From assembly GCA_027405735.1 (NCBI GenBank), contig JAPEHQ010000014.1, forward strand, positions 1,178,001 to 1,242,000: DNA of 64,000 nucleotides. Direction: 5' to 3'. Shown here piece by piece: positions 33,765 to 44,986 of this stretch. Below the pieces are notes generated by a model. The model was given only the letters and a program-made list of their open reading frames with translations, was not told the origin of the DNA and did no database searches. Each line of letters opens with the position of its first letter. The stretch's first letter is position 1. The position numbers and the translations under genes were made by a program. This DNA comes from Mucor racemosus (Eukaryota > Mucoromycota > Mucoromycetes > Mucorales > Mucoraceae).

Positions 33765-34208
33765 AGTTTGTTCTAGTAAAGCATTGAATAAATTGGCTTC
33801 AGACAACAAAGAGGAGAAAAAGGTGGCAATAGGTTCCAGCGATGTCCATGTTTATGTTTATAATTGATCTATCATAATTAGGAATTATCGAGTTACCAAT
33901 TTAGAACATCTGTCAAACCATGATGTTCAACATGCAAGTCAAGCAAGGTCATATTCCATACGTCTATCATCATGCTACTATTGAATCATAGAAGCATAAT
34001 TCCAATGTATCCACAAAATACCCAAATGCTCATTTTAATTATATTATCACTCACATTTAATACACTCATTCAATTAGTATATAAACCCCCTCTGGAAGCT
34101 CATAATAAAACGGTACTTCTTCATTTGATTAATTTTATACGATTTACCTTTCGATATGTCAATAATATTGGAGGGGAAAGGTTAAAACACAATTTAAATC
34201 ACCTCTAG
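33765..34208 (+). pseudogene. Dynein intermediate chain C-terminal remnant, interrupted by a solo LTR
   Basis: Before the LTR the frame reads KALNKLASDNKEEKKVAIGS then SDVHVYVYN. After it NIGGERLKHNLNHL and a stop complete the same C-terminus as in the copy at 11.4 kb. Substitutions at conserved Trp and Gly positions indicate it is a decayed copy. Confidence 0.6.
33865..34161 (-). mobile_element. Solo LTR, copy 2 (297 bp)
   Basis: Flanked by the 5-bp repeat ATAAT (33,860-33,864 and 34,162-34,166). On the minus strand it starts TGACATATCGAAAGG and ends GATAGATCA, closely matching solo LTR 1. The uninterrupted target is readable in repeat C forward at about 11,435 (CAATATCATAAAC). Confidence 0.88.
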
Positions 34209-35726
34209 CGCAATAATTGTAAAGTAAGGCTACATTATCATTAAATAAAATGTCATACAATATTAATAACATGTATAATGATTTACAGCAATAAGCTTGA
34301 ATCAAGTGGATACAACATCGTAAATTCTTGAAAAGGTTCTCAAGTATTATAAAATCTCTTATTTTTAAGACTTACAAGGCTTATAAGCGGAATATTAATT
34401 TAGAAAATTATTTTTGTCCAGATCATCAATTTTGGCATTTTTTAATTTTTTTTTTCTGATTTTGCAAATCTAGAGTTAATTATACTACCAATTATAAAAA
34501 TAAAAAATATACACATATACAGAATTTAACGCTCTATTTCCTCAATAAAAAATAACAAACATTTTTATTGCAAAATATTACGTGAAAATCGTTTAACCAA
34601 AAAACCGTTTTTGGGACAAAAGTACAAATTTTCATTATTTAACATTTAATATTAAGCTTTTATAAAATGTGTATTAGCTATGGCTACAATTTTCTCTCAC
34701 AATGTAGTACATTTAAACATCGATTTTGGTATCAAAGTTTGATTTTTCTGATTTTTGATCAAAATCATGAGTGTTAGTAAGGATAAAATGAGCCCCGAAA
34801 ATGTCCGCTACAAAAACTGAATTTTCAGACCGTACATGGTTAAATATACGAAAAGTAAAAGAAAAAAGCTTTTTTATTTAAAGCTTAGATACATACCATA
34901 GTATAAAAGACTTAGTTGTTCGATATTGCTATGCTCAATTATGGTGTCGCTCTACGGGCTAGTTTTTGCAACTTTTTAATGAATGTATGATATGACAGAC
35001 GAGTTCATATCCCAAGAATATATTCACCGTTTGATAAGACATATCAGACTATCAAGCTGGTATTCTTTTCTTTTATCTGAATATGCATTCTAACATAAAG
35101 GACTAATGTTTTCAATATAGGTAGCAGTCGTTATATTAGAGACTGATATTTTCATTTTATTGCATTACTGGACGTATTTCTTGATTGCCAGATCAAATCA
35201 AAGGCAATGATATTCATATCTAATCAATGAAAAGCTAGAACTGGCTACAAACCCACGAAATGTTCCAGAAAAGTAATAAAATTTCAAATGATATAGAAGC
35301 AAAAATAAAAAAAGAATAATCTAATGCCTTGTATAATAACCATAGTTTTGATCGTAGCTATACTTGAAAACAAATCTTTTCACAGCTGACAATCGTAAAC
35401 TAAAATAGTAAGTTTAAAGAAGGTTAATTTGTTTGAACTTTATGTGTGGTGATAAAGTAACATTTACAATATTAGATTTGGCTTGCATATAAATTTAAGC
35501 ATTAATTGTTATTTACGTTTATGCTCGAGCAAAAACCATTGTTGCTGTAAACATTATAGCTATAAACATATTCGCAAATGTTGATAATCATAAATATATT
35601 GGCTGTTGCATGTATTGCTCTACATGAACAACGTATTGAATTGCATTGTCTATAATTTATATTAATAAAAACATTATGTAATTTAAAAACCCATTTCAGT
35701 AAAAAAACGCAATGGAATTCTGAGAA

Positions 35727-36022
35727 CGGCACGATGCTCATGGTCAGATTTTATTATTGTGCACAAATTAGGATAATGCTATCCTTATGGGTAATTCTAC
35801 TATTATGTACACATGGGATTAATGTCATGTACTTGGTCAGAATCTATAATTCTGAACATACAGGCTTAGCGTTGTGCTCCTGTGCAGTTTCTTTTGTTGT
35901 GCCCATGTGCATCTTGTTATTTTTTTAGCCATTTTCAATGGGCACAGCAGTTCAGGTCATAGTATGTAGCCCACCTCTTCACAGCAAAATCATCTTGTGC
36001 AGCACAGGACGGCCGTAGTGCT
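35727..36022 (-). repeat. Repeat E, inverted copy
   Basis: Reverse complement of 15,358-15,700, with only one copy of the 37-bp unit. It joins repeat C directly, whereas the forward E joins repeat B. Confidence 0.7.
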
Positions 36023-36839
36023 TAAAATTCAATTTTGAGTTATTATTTGATTTTATAAAAATTTTCAAAAAATATTTGAAACAATTGATACAAAGTAGTT
36101 TGAACATGTAAGAATTCTCAATTATCTACTTACACAGCAGCTCGGGGCGGATGCATCTTTTGAAATTATATTTATCAACATTAGAAGTGCCTGAAGTTGC
36201 AATGGGAGATCATTTGGATCCATATTTGTCGAGAGCTGGTGAGTTTATTGACCTTAGTAGGCATAAATAGCAGATAGCCAACTTGTTACTCAAACTTACC
36301 AAATGCACCATGACCCATGAAGGCTGTTATCTGAAACATTTGTGGCACATATCCATATCTCTATCCATGAAAAGTGGCAGCTTATTTGAATCAGTATTTA
36401 TAGAGATCACATTAAAATTTTGTTTCAAAACATTTGTGCAATAAACTATAGGTGCACTTTGGCGATGGTTTTCCCAACACACAGTAGGGTGTGGATGTTG
36501 CTCTTTGAGATTAGCATGTCAAAGTTGTGTCCCTATTCCCATGTAAAATTGAAAATTATTAGGATTGAAATTCGCTGGGATAGGATTTTTGTTATTAATT
36601 TTTTTGCGGTCGTAAAAAGTAGGTTTGAGATGGTTTTTAAATGGTTTTCGAAAGTTTTCGCCCAATATTGAATTGAATAACATAAAATCTTTAAGTAAAA
36701 TGTATCTACACCCCATAGGCCATTGATGTTTCTCGGAAAATTAAAATATCAATACCAGAGTATAAGCGCACTGGCCAGACATCAATCAAAATTGACCAAG
36801 ATCCATGTAATATTGATTATTAAAAATGGAGCATCTAAA
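36023..36839. other. Gene-free stretch
   Basis: AT-rich. Small ORFs here are short and low-complexity, and I recognise nothing. Confidence 0.35.
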
Positions 36840-37620
36840 CTGAGGTATTCATTTTTTGTATTCCAAGGATAGATCCAACTGTAAGCTACTTTGTATTTTT
36901 TGCTGCAGCAAAAAATATTGGTTTTTCGTCGAGATAATCAAAATAATGATTCATATTACAGCTTCGCCCAATGGTAACTGGGTTTAAAAATCGATTCCAA
37001 AAAATGAACGAAAAATGAATCAAAAAACAAAATTGCTTAATGGCTCATGAACTGCAAAGCAAGTCTACCTAGCGTATTAGATAGTTTTTGTACAGTTTTA
37101 AATTCTTCACCCATTTAACCAAAATTTAGACAAATGTTTCACATTAAATTTTTCGCAAAATGGAATTGAAATTTTAAAGGGTTTTTGAAGATACACATGA
37201 CTTTTTATAGAAATACTTCAAATTTAAATAGTCAATATGATGCACAAACAAATGATCTACCGATTGAGCTACTGTTGAATCTTCTAGCTGCATTTTTCGT
37301 AGAGAAAACAAGATTTTTGTTAATATTTTTTTCAGATTCAGATTTTGGGATGAGGGTACATAAGGGAAAAATTGAAGCTAGAAACGAAGGAATCTCTTTG
37401 CACACATTTTTGACGATATCTCCACAAAAAATCAATATTTTAAAAAAAACTAAATTGGATCCGAGAGAGCTCAACGAGCTTGATGATATGAGTAAAAAAA
37501 AAAACTACTACTCAATTTAATAAATATTCTGTAACCTACTACAAAAATGTCAAAAAACTGAAAAAAAAATAAAAGTGCTCAGAAGCTTTTCAAATTGAAA
37601 TATGTCATAGATCAATCCAA
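36840..37620 (-). repeat. Repeat family A, inverted copy
   Basis: Reverse complement of the 16.4-17.0 kb and 47.4-48.0 kb copies. The GATTATCTCGACGAAAAACC block (minus, near 36,930) and the block at 37,330-37,560 (against 47,480-47,720) are clear anchors. This copy has neither the SINEs nor the LINE. Confidence 0.7.
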
Positions 37621-39784
37621 AGCAAGTAAAATTTATTATTAAAAATTGTTAGTATAACTTAATTTTTTGCAGAGATATTAAGGTTTGACGTTTCGAATTT
37701 TTACTAGTGAAAACCTGTAAAATCTGAGACGTTAGCACTAAAGGATGATTTCATCTAATAGAGATAGGTTATTTCAGGAAATACATTTCTGGATCAAAGT
37801 GTAACATCTCAAGTACATTAGAATATATTTTTATTTTGTTGATATTTATTGAAAAAGCAGGGTAAGCTAAATCCAAAATAATTTTGGGATAGTAGCCTAA
37901 TCCTACACACTTTGCATTACTGTAACTATTCAAGGAATTCTGGAAATACCCAAAAAACTATGGCTTAAATTAAATACAAAGGGGGACCTTATTTTTTTGA
38001 AGTCTGAGAGTGGGGCTTCGAGTTTCTAAAGGAATTGTAACAATAAAATAGGGGGTTTATAGTTCACAATAGCTTTGATGTACTTTAAAAGGCAATTTTG
38101 AAATTTGTATGGACATACAAGCATACACATAATAATTGTTGATAGCATTCTAGATTTTGTTATCATGTAAATGCAAAAAACTAAATTGTGATAAATTGAT
38201 TTGAATAATATAATTTTTGAAATATCTATTAAAACTACGTACAATAGATATTCATCCTTTTTGACGTCTTTCAATAATAGTCAAAGCACAATAAGTTTTA
38301 CATTCTGCTTGATTCTCACAGATGCTATTCGTAATTTAATTCAATATATACATTGTATTCTATCATAGCTAATTTTGGTGCTTTTTCAGCCATTGGAGTC
38401 AAAATATGCATACATAAACCTACACAGCTCCGGTGAAAATAAAAAAATACCTCTTAAGAGATAATCATCAATGAGCTATAAAAATAAAAAGAAGAATATT
38501 TCTAGAATTATATTTTTAGATAGTGTTACATGCACGATTTTTTTTTTCTTTACAATGCCATCATGACGATGCATCTTTAGTTTACTACTTTGCACTCCGT
38601 TTTCGCAGCAAAGTTAACATTCAAAGGATTGTCCATGAAAGATGGTACTATTAATATGTTTATCTTTATAACACATATTTTAGCCATGAGGTTGATGGTA
38701 TTGCTTATATTTTTTTTTTTTTGGTTAACTTTTACGACGGGTCATCTATTCAAATATAAATATGTTGGTTGTTTACAATATTTTTCATTCCGCTATCTCA
38801 CAATATTTCCATTTGTTGATGGAAAATGAGGATATAATACACATTGCTCCATCACAAATTGACGATAACTTAGTAATGTAAGAGTCTAATGCAGAATAAC
38901 ATGTTAATTTGAGCGTTTTTAACTAAAATTTAAAAGCATGTTTAACATGTAGTAATTAGGGTTAAATAGGTTGTCCAAATAAACTGAAAAAGATGCTATT
39001 GTAAATACAATTATATGTGTTTGAAAAAGTTCTCCCTCGAATAACCTTGTTCAACAATGCTGTCATGGATGTATGCATACTTTATGTAACTCACCTGATC
39101 AATCCTCCTTACTATACTTGTAGAAAAGGTATACGTAAACATGTAATATATTAGATATATATTATTAAAGAAGTAAACTATAAATAAATAAATCTTTATG
39201 AACTGTAAAAATTATAAATGTTTTTTTAAGCATGTGGCAAAATAAAACTATGGCGAGGTACTGTGCGACAAGCCTTTTTGTTACGCTATAAACACGGTAA
39301 ACTCCAAGATTCATTGTATGCAATAATATGTCTAGAATATCAAGATTATTCAACATTTGTGGCTGCCGTTCACCCGAATATTTTGCCGAGATACTTACAT
39401 TTATCATATTTAACTTTACTCATTGCATATTTTCATGTGGAGCGTCATTTTGCACAAGCCGCAGTGAATGCACAACTACCATAAAAAGTTAAGGTTTCAT
39501 CAATTAAACTTTGATACTTTGTATGGTAAATGTAAATATGTTTATTTGTTACTATGTATAAAATTTACAGGTATTTCAGTGAGTTTTGTTTCAGTACATT
39601 TTAATCACCTTTTCAACTCAATGAAAGCTTTACAATTTATAATAACTGGCCACACACGCCACTTTGAGTTTGGTGTAACAGATCAATAAAATGGATAAAT
39701 AACCCACAAAAAAAAAAAATTGCTTTTTTTTTCCTTTTTCCTCTTTATTTTTTCCTTTTTCAAATTCTTTGATATAACATATAT
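37621..39784. other. Gene-free stretch upstream of the BTB gene
   Basis: Mostly AT-rich. A 60-80 codon frame at 39,263-39,484 reads like protein but has no recognisable family, and a small reverse frame overlaps it. A T-rich tract (39,709-39,770) precedes the BTB gene start. Confidence 0.35.
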
Positions 39785-42700
39785 ATGTTTGAACGTCCAA
39801 CAAAGACACTTAAACATTCTTTATTTAATGTATTAGAAAATGCACAGGAATATGTAGCTGATGTATGTTTTGAATATCCAAACAACAAGATATGGGCACA
39901 TAAAGGTATTTTTTTTTTTGACTGATTTTAGCCGGTAGAATTTGACTAATAATCAAGGTATATTTTTAAGCTTTGTTAATTTCAAGAGTCCCTGAAACAT
40001 TTCGACAAAAATACATGCCTGAACTAGAGGAAACAAAACCTACAATCACACTCGACATTAGCGTTGTCATCCCTTACACAACACTCCGTCAACTTCTCCG
40101 CTTTTGGTACATTGCTGAATTCTCTGCTCCTTTAGATGATGCTTCTCTTTTATCAAGCCATGTATCAGGTCTTTCTCAAGATGAAGCTAGTTCTGGTTTA
40201 CAATCAGAAGTAGAATACAATATTCGACATGAAATTATAGCATTAGAAGAGAAATTAAATGTCAAATTAATACCCGTTGCATCGGGAGTAGGACCTCTTG
40301 CAGATAATGATCAATGGACAAATGATTTGAAACGAATGATGGACGAAAAGATATGTTGTGATGTAGTTGTCAATATTTTTAACGTACCAAATGGACAGCA
40401 AATAACAACTCAAGTTTCATTCCCGGCTCATCGATTCATACTTGCTAGCCAATCACCTTATTTTTACGCTGTATTTTGTACTGAATTCCGAGAAGCATCA
40501 ACTTCATCAGTTCATATGCCATCAGATCTATTTTCATCTATAACTTTACAAGTTATCTTGCATTACTTTTATACAGACATCTTGATTCTACCTCCTTTTG
40601 TTTCAGTTTCAAAAAAATCGCAACCTCATATTGCTCGATTGAACGAAAAGAAACATGAATTGCGTATTTTACAAAAGGTGTTTAGTGCGGCTGACTTCTT
40701 GGGTCATTACGATACAATTTGTAAAGCTGCTTTGATCAAAATGTCTATTATTTGTCATCACTTTAAATGTGTTTGTACTGAATGTGCTGTATTGCTACCT
40801 TCCATGTTGTTGTTTGCCGACAAGAATGAAAAATATGTTTCAAAGTTAAGACACAAGTTACTTTCCCTTTATGCTGATCCGTTAGATTCGTTGGCCCCAC
40901 TTTGGTCTCAAAAACCATTTGCTATATTGGTCAATTCTTTAAATTCAGCACAATCAGCAATGCCAATTCCTTCATCAACTACACCAGCAGGGGCCATCAA
41001 TAATACAACATCAAAAACAGATGGAACAGAAGTGATATCCCAAATATTTAATAATAAAGCTGTCATTTCACAACCTCCAGCTACATTACCGAAATCAACA
41101 TCACCTAATGCCGCCGCTGCTACCACTACCGCTACTGCAAATTCAACTACAACTGCTGTACCTTCTATACCTCAACATGCCAATTCATTGGATAGTACTC
41201 AATCTATTTCTTCTTCTTCAACAACAACTGCAACAACAACAACTACTACTACTACTACTACTAATACAACGCCCAGTGAATTGGGTTTAATTGCTGAATT
41301 AACAGAACGGACATTTGCCAATATCACCAAACATAATTCAGTTCGTGCACTTCATTCATTACACTTGTGCTTATCGTATCTTCGTGGAGCTGACCCCTTT
41401 CCTACATGGTCGCAATCTGTATTGAATATATTGAATCAATTCTTACACTACACAGTAGACATGATTTCAAGTAATTTTGATTATTATTGCGTTGAATATC
41501 CTATTTTACTTTCTTGTGTCGATGGCATTGGATTTGGATTCTCTGTTGACTTTTTAGGTTTTGTATTAACTCGGGTGTTGACGGAAGGTATTCATGATGG
41601 TAATGCAGCTATTTTGTACCAGGGTATTGTGCGTGATCTAGGAGGACGACAAGAGATGGTCCGAAATGTGGCTGTGGATAGTGTTTTGTTGGATGCTAGA
41701 GTCAAGTGTGCTTCTTATTTATCAAAACATTGGATGGCTGTTAAAGCCGAAGGTGGTTTTGCGAATATTGAAAAGGATATATTAAGGCTCATTGCTGAAG
41801 GTAATATTATACAAATCTAGGTCTATTGTATAAATTTATATGTGTGTATTTATCTCCTATTTTGGTAGATATTAATGTACCCACGCGTACTTTAACTAAG
41901 CCTTTAGAGAATGATTTCTCAACCATGTTTAGTTTCAAACCAAAAAAGGCTTCAAATACTACTGTTTCAAGGGCTGTATCAAAAGAAGATTCTATTTCAA
42001 CCGCTACATCATCTAATGCCCCAAAGAGATTGTCATTTGGAAGCTCAACTGCATCAATTCATCCTCAAGATGATACTCAAAATGGTCAAAGACTAGGAAG
42101 AACTCGATCTTTATCAGCATCAAATAATAGCCATGAATCGATTCTTAGAAAGGATACTCAATTACGCCATCACGATGGTCATCATTCAGATAATGAGGAT
42201 ATTGTTATGGCTGTTGGAGGTATTCGACGTAAAAGTAGCAATAATAATAGCAATAGTAATTCTGGTAATATTCATTATCGATCATATCGACGCCAAGGCT
42301 CTACAGGCTCTTTGACAGATGCATTACTACCTATTGATGCGGTCTCTAAGGATACAGCTACAACTACTACAGATAATAAAAATGAAACAGCACCTAGACC
42401 AACTCGATTGAGATTTGCATTACCTGATACACCAAGCAGAGTTAAACCCAATCAGCAAAGGTTATCCGCTATTCAGGGTAGTAATCAAAATGGTAGCTTA
42501 AATCATGCACAAAAGGCTGCTGCTAGAAAAAGCGGCAGAGCCAAAACTCCTGGTAAATCAAGATGGAGTTTAGGCTATAGTACAAGTGATAGCAGTGACG
42601 ATGAATCAGGAGGCAAATACAAACACATACCTCTTGTAGGTCAAAAGGTCGAATTATTAAGGCGTCCATTACCAACACAAGGTACAATCAAGTATATTGG

Positions 42701-42924
42701 TGAAGTTAATTTTGCAAAAGGAACCTGGGTTGGCGTAGAATTAGAGTCAAGACGTAAGTTTATATCTGAAAATACTTTTATAGATTACTAACATACATGT
42801 AATAGTTGGAAACAATGATGGATCTGTAGATGGTAAACGTTACTTTGAAACTTTCCCCCAAAGAGGTGTTTTCGTCAAGATTGATGATTTTAAAATTATC
42901 GCTCCTCCTTCAGAAAAGAAATAA
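39785..42924 (+). CDS. Tandem BTB/POZ protein with C-terminal CAP-Gly domain
   Basis: Four exons (39,785-39,905; 39,971-41,800; 41,869-42,753; 42,806-42,924) give 984 residues in one continuous frame. The first BTB/POZ-like unit is about residues 25-100 (ADVCFEYPNNKIWAHKALLI) and the second about 170-260 (CDVVVNIFNV...FPAHRFILASQSPYFYAVF). A helical BACK-like region follows. A Thr/Ser-rich linker, partly encoded by ACA/ACT repeats near 41,220-41,270, leads to a helical domain and then a long Ser/Asn-rich, basic disordered stretch. The end is a CAP-Gly domain (GTIKYIGEVNFAKGTWVGVE, then GNNDGSVDGKRYF) with the GKNDG signature as GNNDG. BTB domains mediate dimerisation and Cul3 binding; CAP-Gly binds microtubule or EB-type C-termini. 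No signal peptide. The combination suggests a microtubule-linked adaptor (inference). Confidence 0.85.
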
Positions 42925-43388
42925 CTGCTTTTGGGACATTATTTTGCTATATTTTAATCATATTTATATCTTATACCCGTTTAAAGAAGAATAAATAATC
43001 TATTCATATTATGTGTTGTAAAACCACTGAATAATACATAATGCTCATTTGAAGCACCGAAACTATTGGGAGTATGTCCCATTACAACAACGTACTTTGA
43101 TATTACATCTGTTGAATTTCTCAACAAAAAAGCTTCCTAAAATGTATAAATTTATCTCCCATGAATCTGAGTTGAAATGTCAAAATAATTTTGTGATCCG
43201 AAAAAATATGCATTTAGAAATTCTGATTTTGTATGTATATTGTGCAGTTGTGAATGTCATCAAAAAGATGATTTTTATTTAAATATAAACTTGTTTATAA
43301 CTAAATTTTGCTTTATCCTTTATACCGGCTATACGTTTGTATAGAATTAAAGGGAAAAGATGTGTGTCAAGCTCACCAATGGCTTTTT
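42925..43388. other. Convergent intergenic region
   Basis: The 3' ends of the BTB-CAP-Gly gene and the lipase gene face each other here. AATAAA-like words occur near 42,990 for the left gene. No other gene seen. Confidence 0.45.
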
Positions 43389-44884
43389 TTAAAGACAAAG
43401 ACCTTCATTAATGTCATAATAACTAATATTTGAAAATTTGTGTGAGTTATAAAATCTAGAATTTTTTAACCTATTGCAGGAAACTTACGTTAAATGATCA
43501 GTGAAGCTGGTGAAAGGTACAATGGAATTGGAGCACAGACTTGTTTCAATATCGGGAGTACAGATTTCTACGAAAATAATATTAAGAAGCTAAACAAAAT
43601 TATTTCAGGATAAAGAATACTTACGAACTTTGCTTGAGCTTCTAGCCCAAGCTTCAACACCAGGATGAAGATAACCAAAAGCTTGAGGTGGAACATGAGG
43701 AACAACTTTTTTATAGATAATTGGTTAGTGCTTGTAAGTTTGATTTTTTGGATAAATTCTTACTATCTCTGTTATTGACACTTCTGGAAAAGGTAATTCC
43801 AGTTGATTCGACATAATAAGCAAATGCTGGATTACCAGTTCTAGGGCAACCTACAGTGTAAATGGCGAGGTTGCTCTTGGAAAGCCTTGATTCACGTTGA
43901 TAAAGATCCATACCAGCAAGCAAAGCTTGAGCGCCACCAAGTGAATGACTATATATCAGCTTTTAGAATTAGTTTAAGCTTGAATTACTTGAATCTAAAT
44001 CTATTACCCTGTAACAATGACTTTATAAGTAGGATATGCGGTAAGTTGACTTTGGATATATGGGAAATAGCTGTTGACGACTTCCTTGTATGAAGCATAA
44101 AAACCTACATATTACGTTTTGCATTAGTGGATGCAAAACTACTTTTAACTTTATAATTTTACCTTTGTGAACCTTGGCGCCTGATACAGGGGTGTAATCA
44201 GTAAAATCAAATATTAAATCCTATTATATATGTCCAAAAAATTAGATTTTAAATGAGAAAACGACATGAAATTTTGATATTTACAGTAATTGCACTTCTG
44301 ATAGAGTTGGTGCCCCGGAATACTAGGTAAATTGTCTTTTGAGCATCACTTCTCAAGACAAAACCATTGGTATCAGTGATAAGAGAGCTAAATGTTGTGA
44401 TGAGCTTTCCGTCAGGAACAAATTTCAAACAGTTCGTACATGTCCAAGCATTAAGAGGCACAACAGATCGGCAATAAGCAGTAGAAGCAATGCCAGCATA
44501 CATCTTGAGTTCAGTAATCTGAGCAGTAGTAGCAATGACTACAGTGGATTCGTTGGATACAGCAGGAATGGCAGGCGAATTTGATGGGAGATCCATGTAC
44601 ATTCCACCAACGGTTTCGTCATCTCGTTTTGTTACATTCAATTTGCCGCCGTTAGCCTCGAACCATTCTTTGTTCTTTAAGATGTTGGCAGCTTCGACAT
44701 CATGACTTCCTGAAGGAACCTTGGGAGCAATAATACGACTAGAAATGAGAGGAGGGAGAGTAAATGTAGTGGCTTCAGTAGTCTTGTTTGTAGAAGTAGG
44801 AGCAGCATTGGTTGAACCAGTCAACATGCTAGAGACTATAATGAAAAGGCTAATGCCTTGAGAGATGGACACAAATGAAACCAT
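43389..44884 (-). CDS. Secreted class 3 (Rhizomucor/Rhizopus-type) triacylglycerol lipase
   Basis: Extracellular lipase hydrolysing triglycerides. Exon 1 (44,884-44,285) is followed by about five short exons ending at 43,389. The start MVSFVSISQGISLFIIVSSM is a signal peptide, followed by a propeptide up to the KRDDE Kex2-like site, as in Rhizopus and Rhizomucor lipases. The mature part follows the family closely: YCRSVVPLNAWTCTNC, TIYLVFRGTNSIR, SGAKVHKGFYASY, YKVIVTGHSLGGAQALL. The catalytic Ser is in GHSLGG (split by an intron), the Asp is in NNRDIVPHVPP (also across an intron), and the His is in TDHLTYYDINEGLCL at the C-terminus. The CTNC and NEGLC cysteines fit the family disulfides. All triad residues are present. 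Confidence 0.93.
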
Positions 44885-44976
44885 TATTAAATAAAAGGAT
44901 TTGGAATGGGTTGTTAGGATTGATAGTTTTTGTTTAGGATGGTAGAATATTCATTTCATTTTGTTTAAAAAGCTTA

Positions 44977-44986
44977 TATTTATATA
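44977..44986 (-). promoter_or_regulatory. TATA box of the lipase gene
   Basis: TATATAAATA on the minus strand, about 95 bp upstream of the lipase ATG, the expected distance for a regulated secreted-enzyme gene in fungi. Confidence 0.6.

Larger units (their letters stand above)
33765..35695 (-). repeat. Repeat family C, inverted copy
   Basis: Reverse complement of 9237-11,545 without the 650-bp block of that copy, but with a solo LTR inserted at 33,865-34,161. Carries the same dynein intermediate chain fragment at its left end. Confidence 0.75.

Noticed and set aside
33972..34208. A 78-residue hypothetical protein
   Set aside because: It reads through the solo LTR into the dynein fragment, so it is not a gene.
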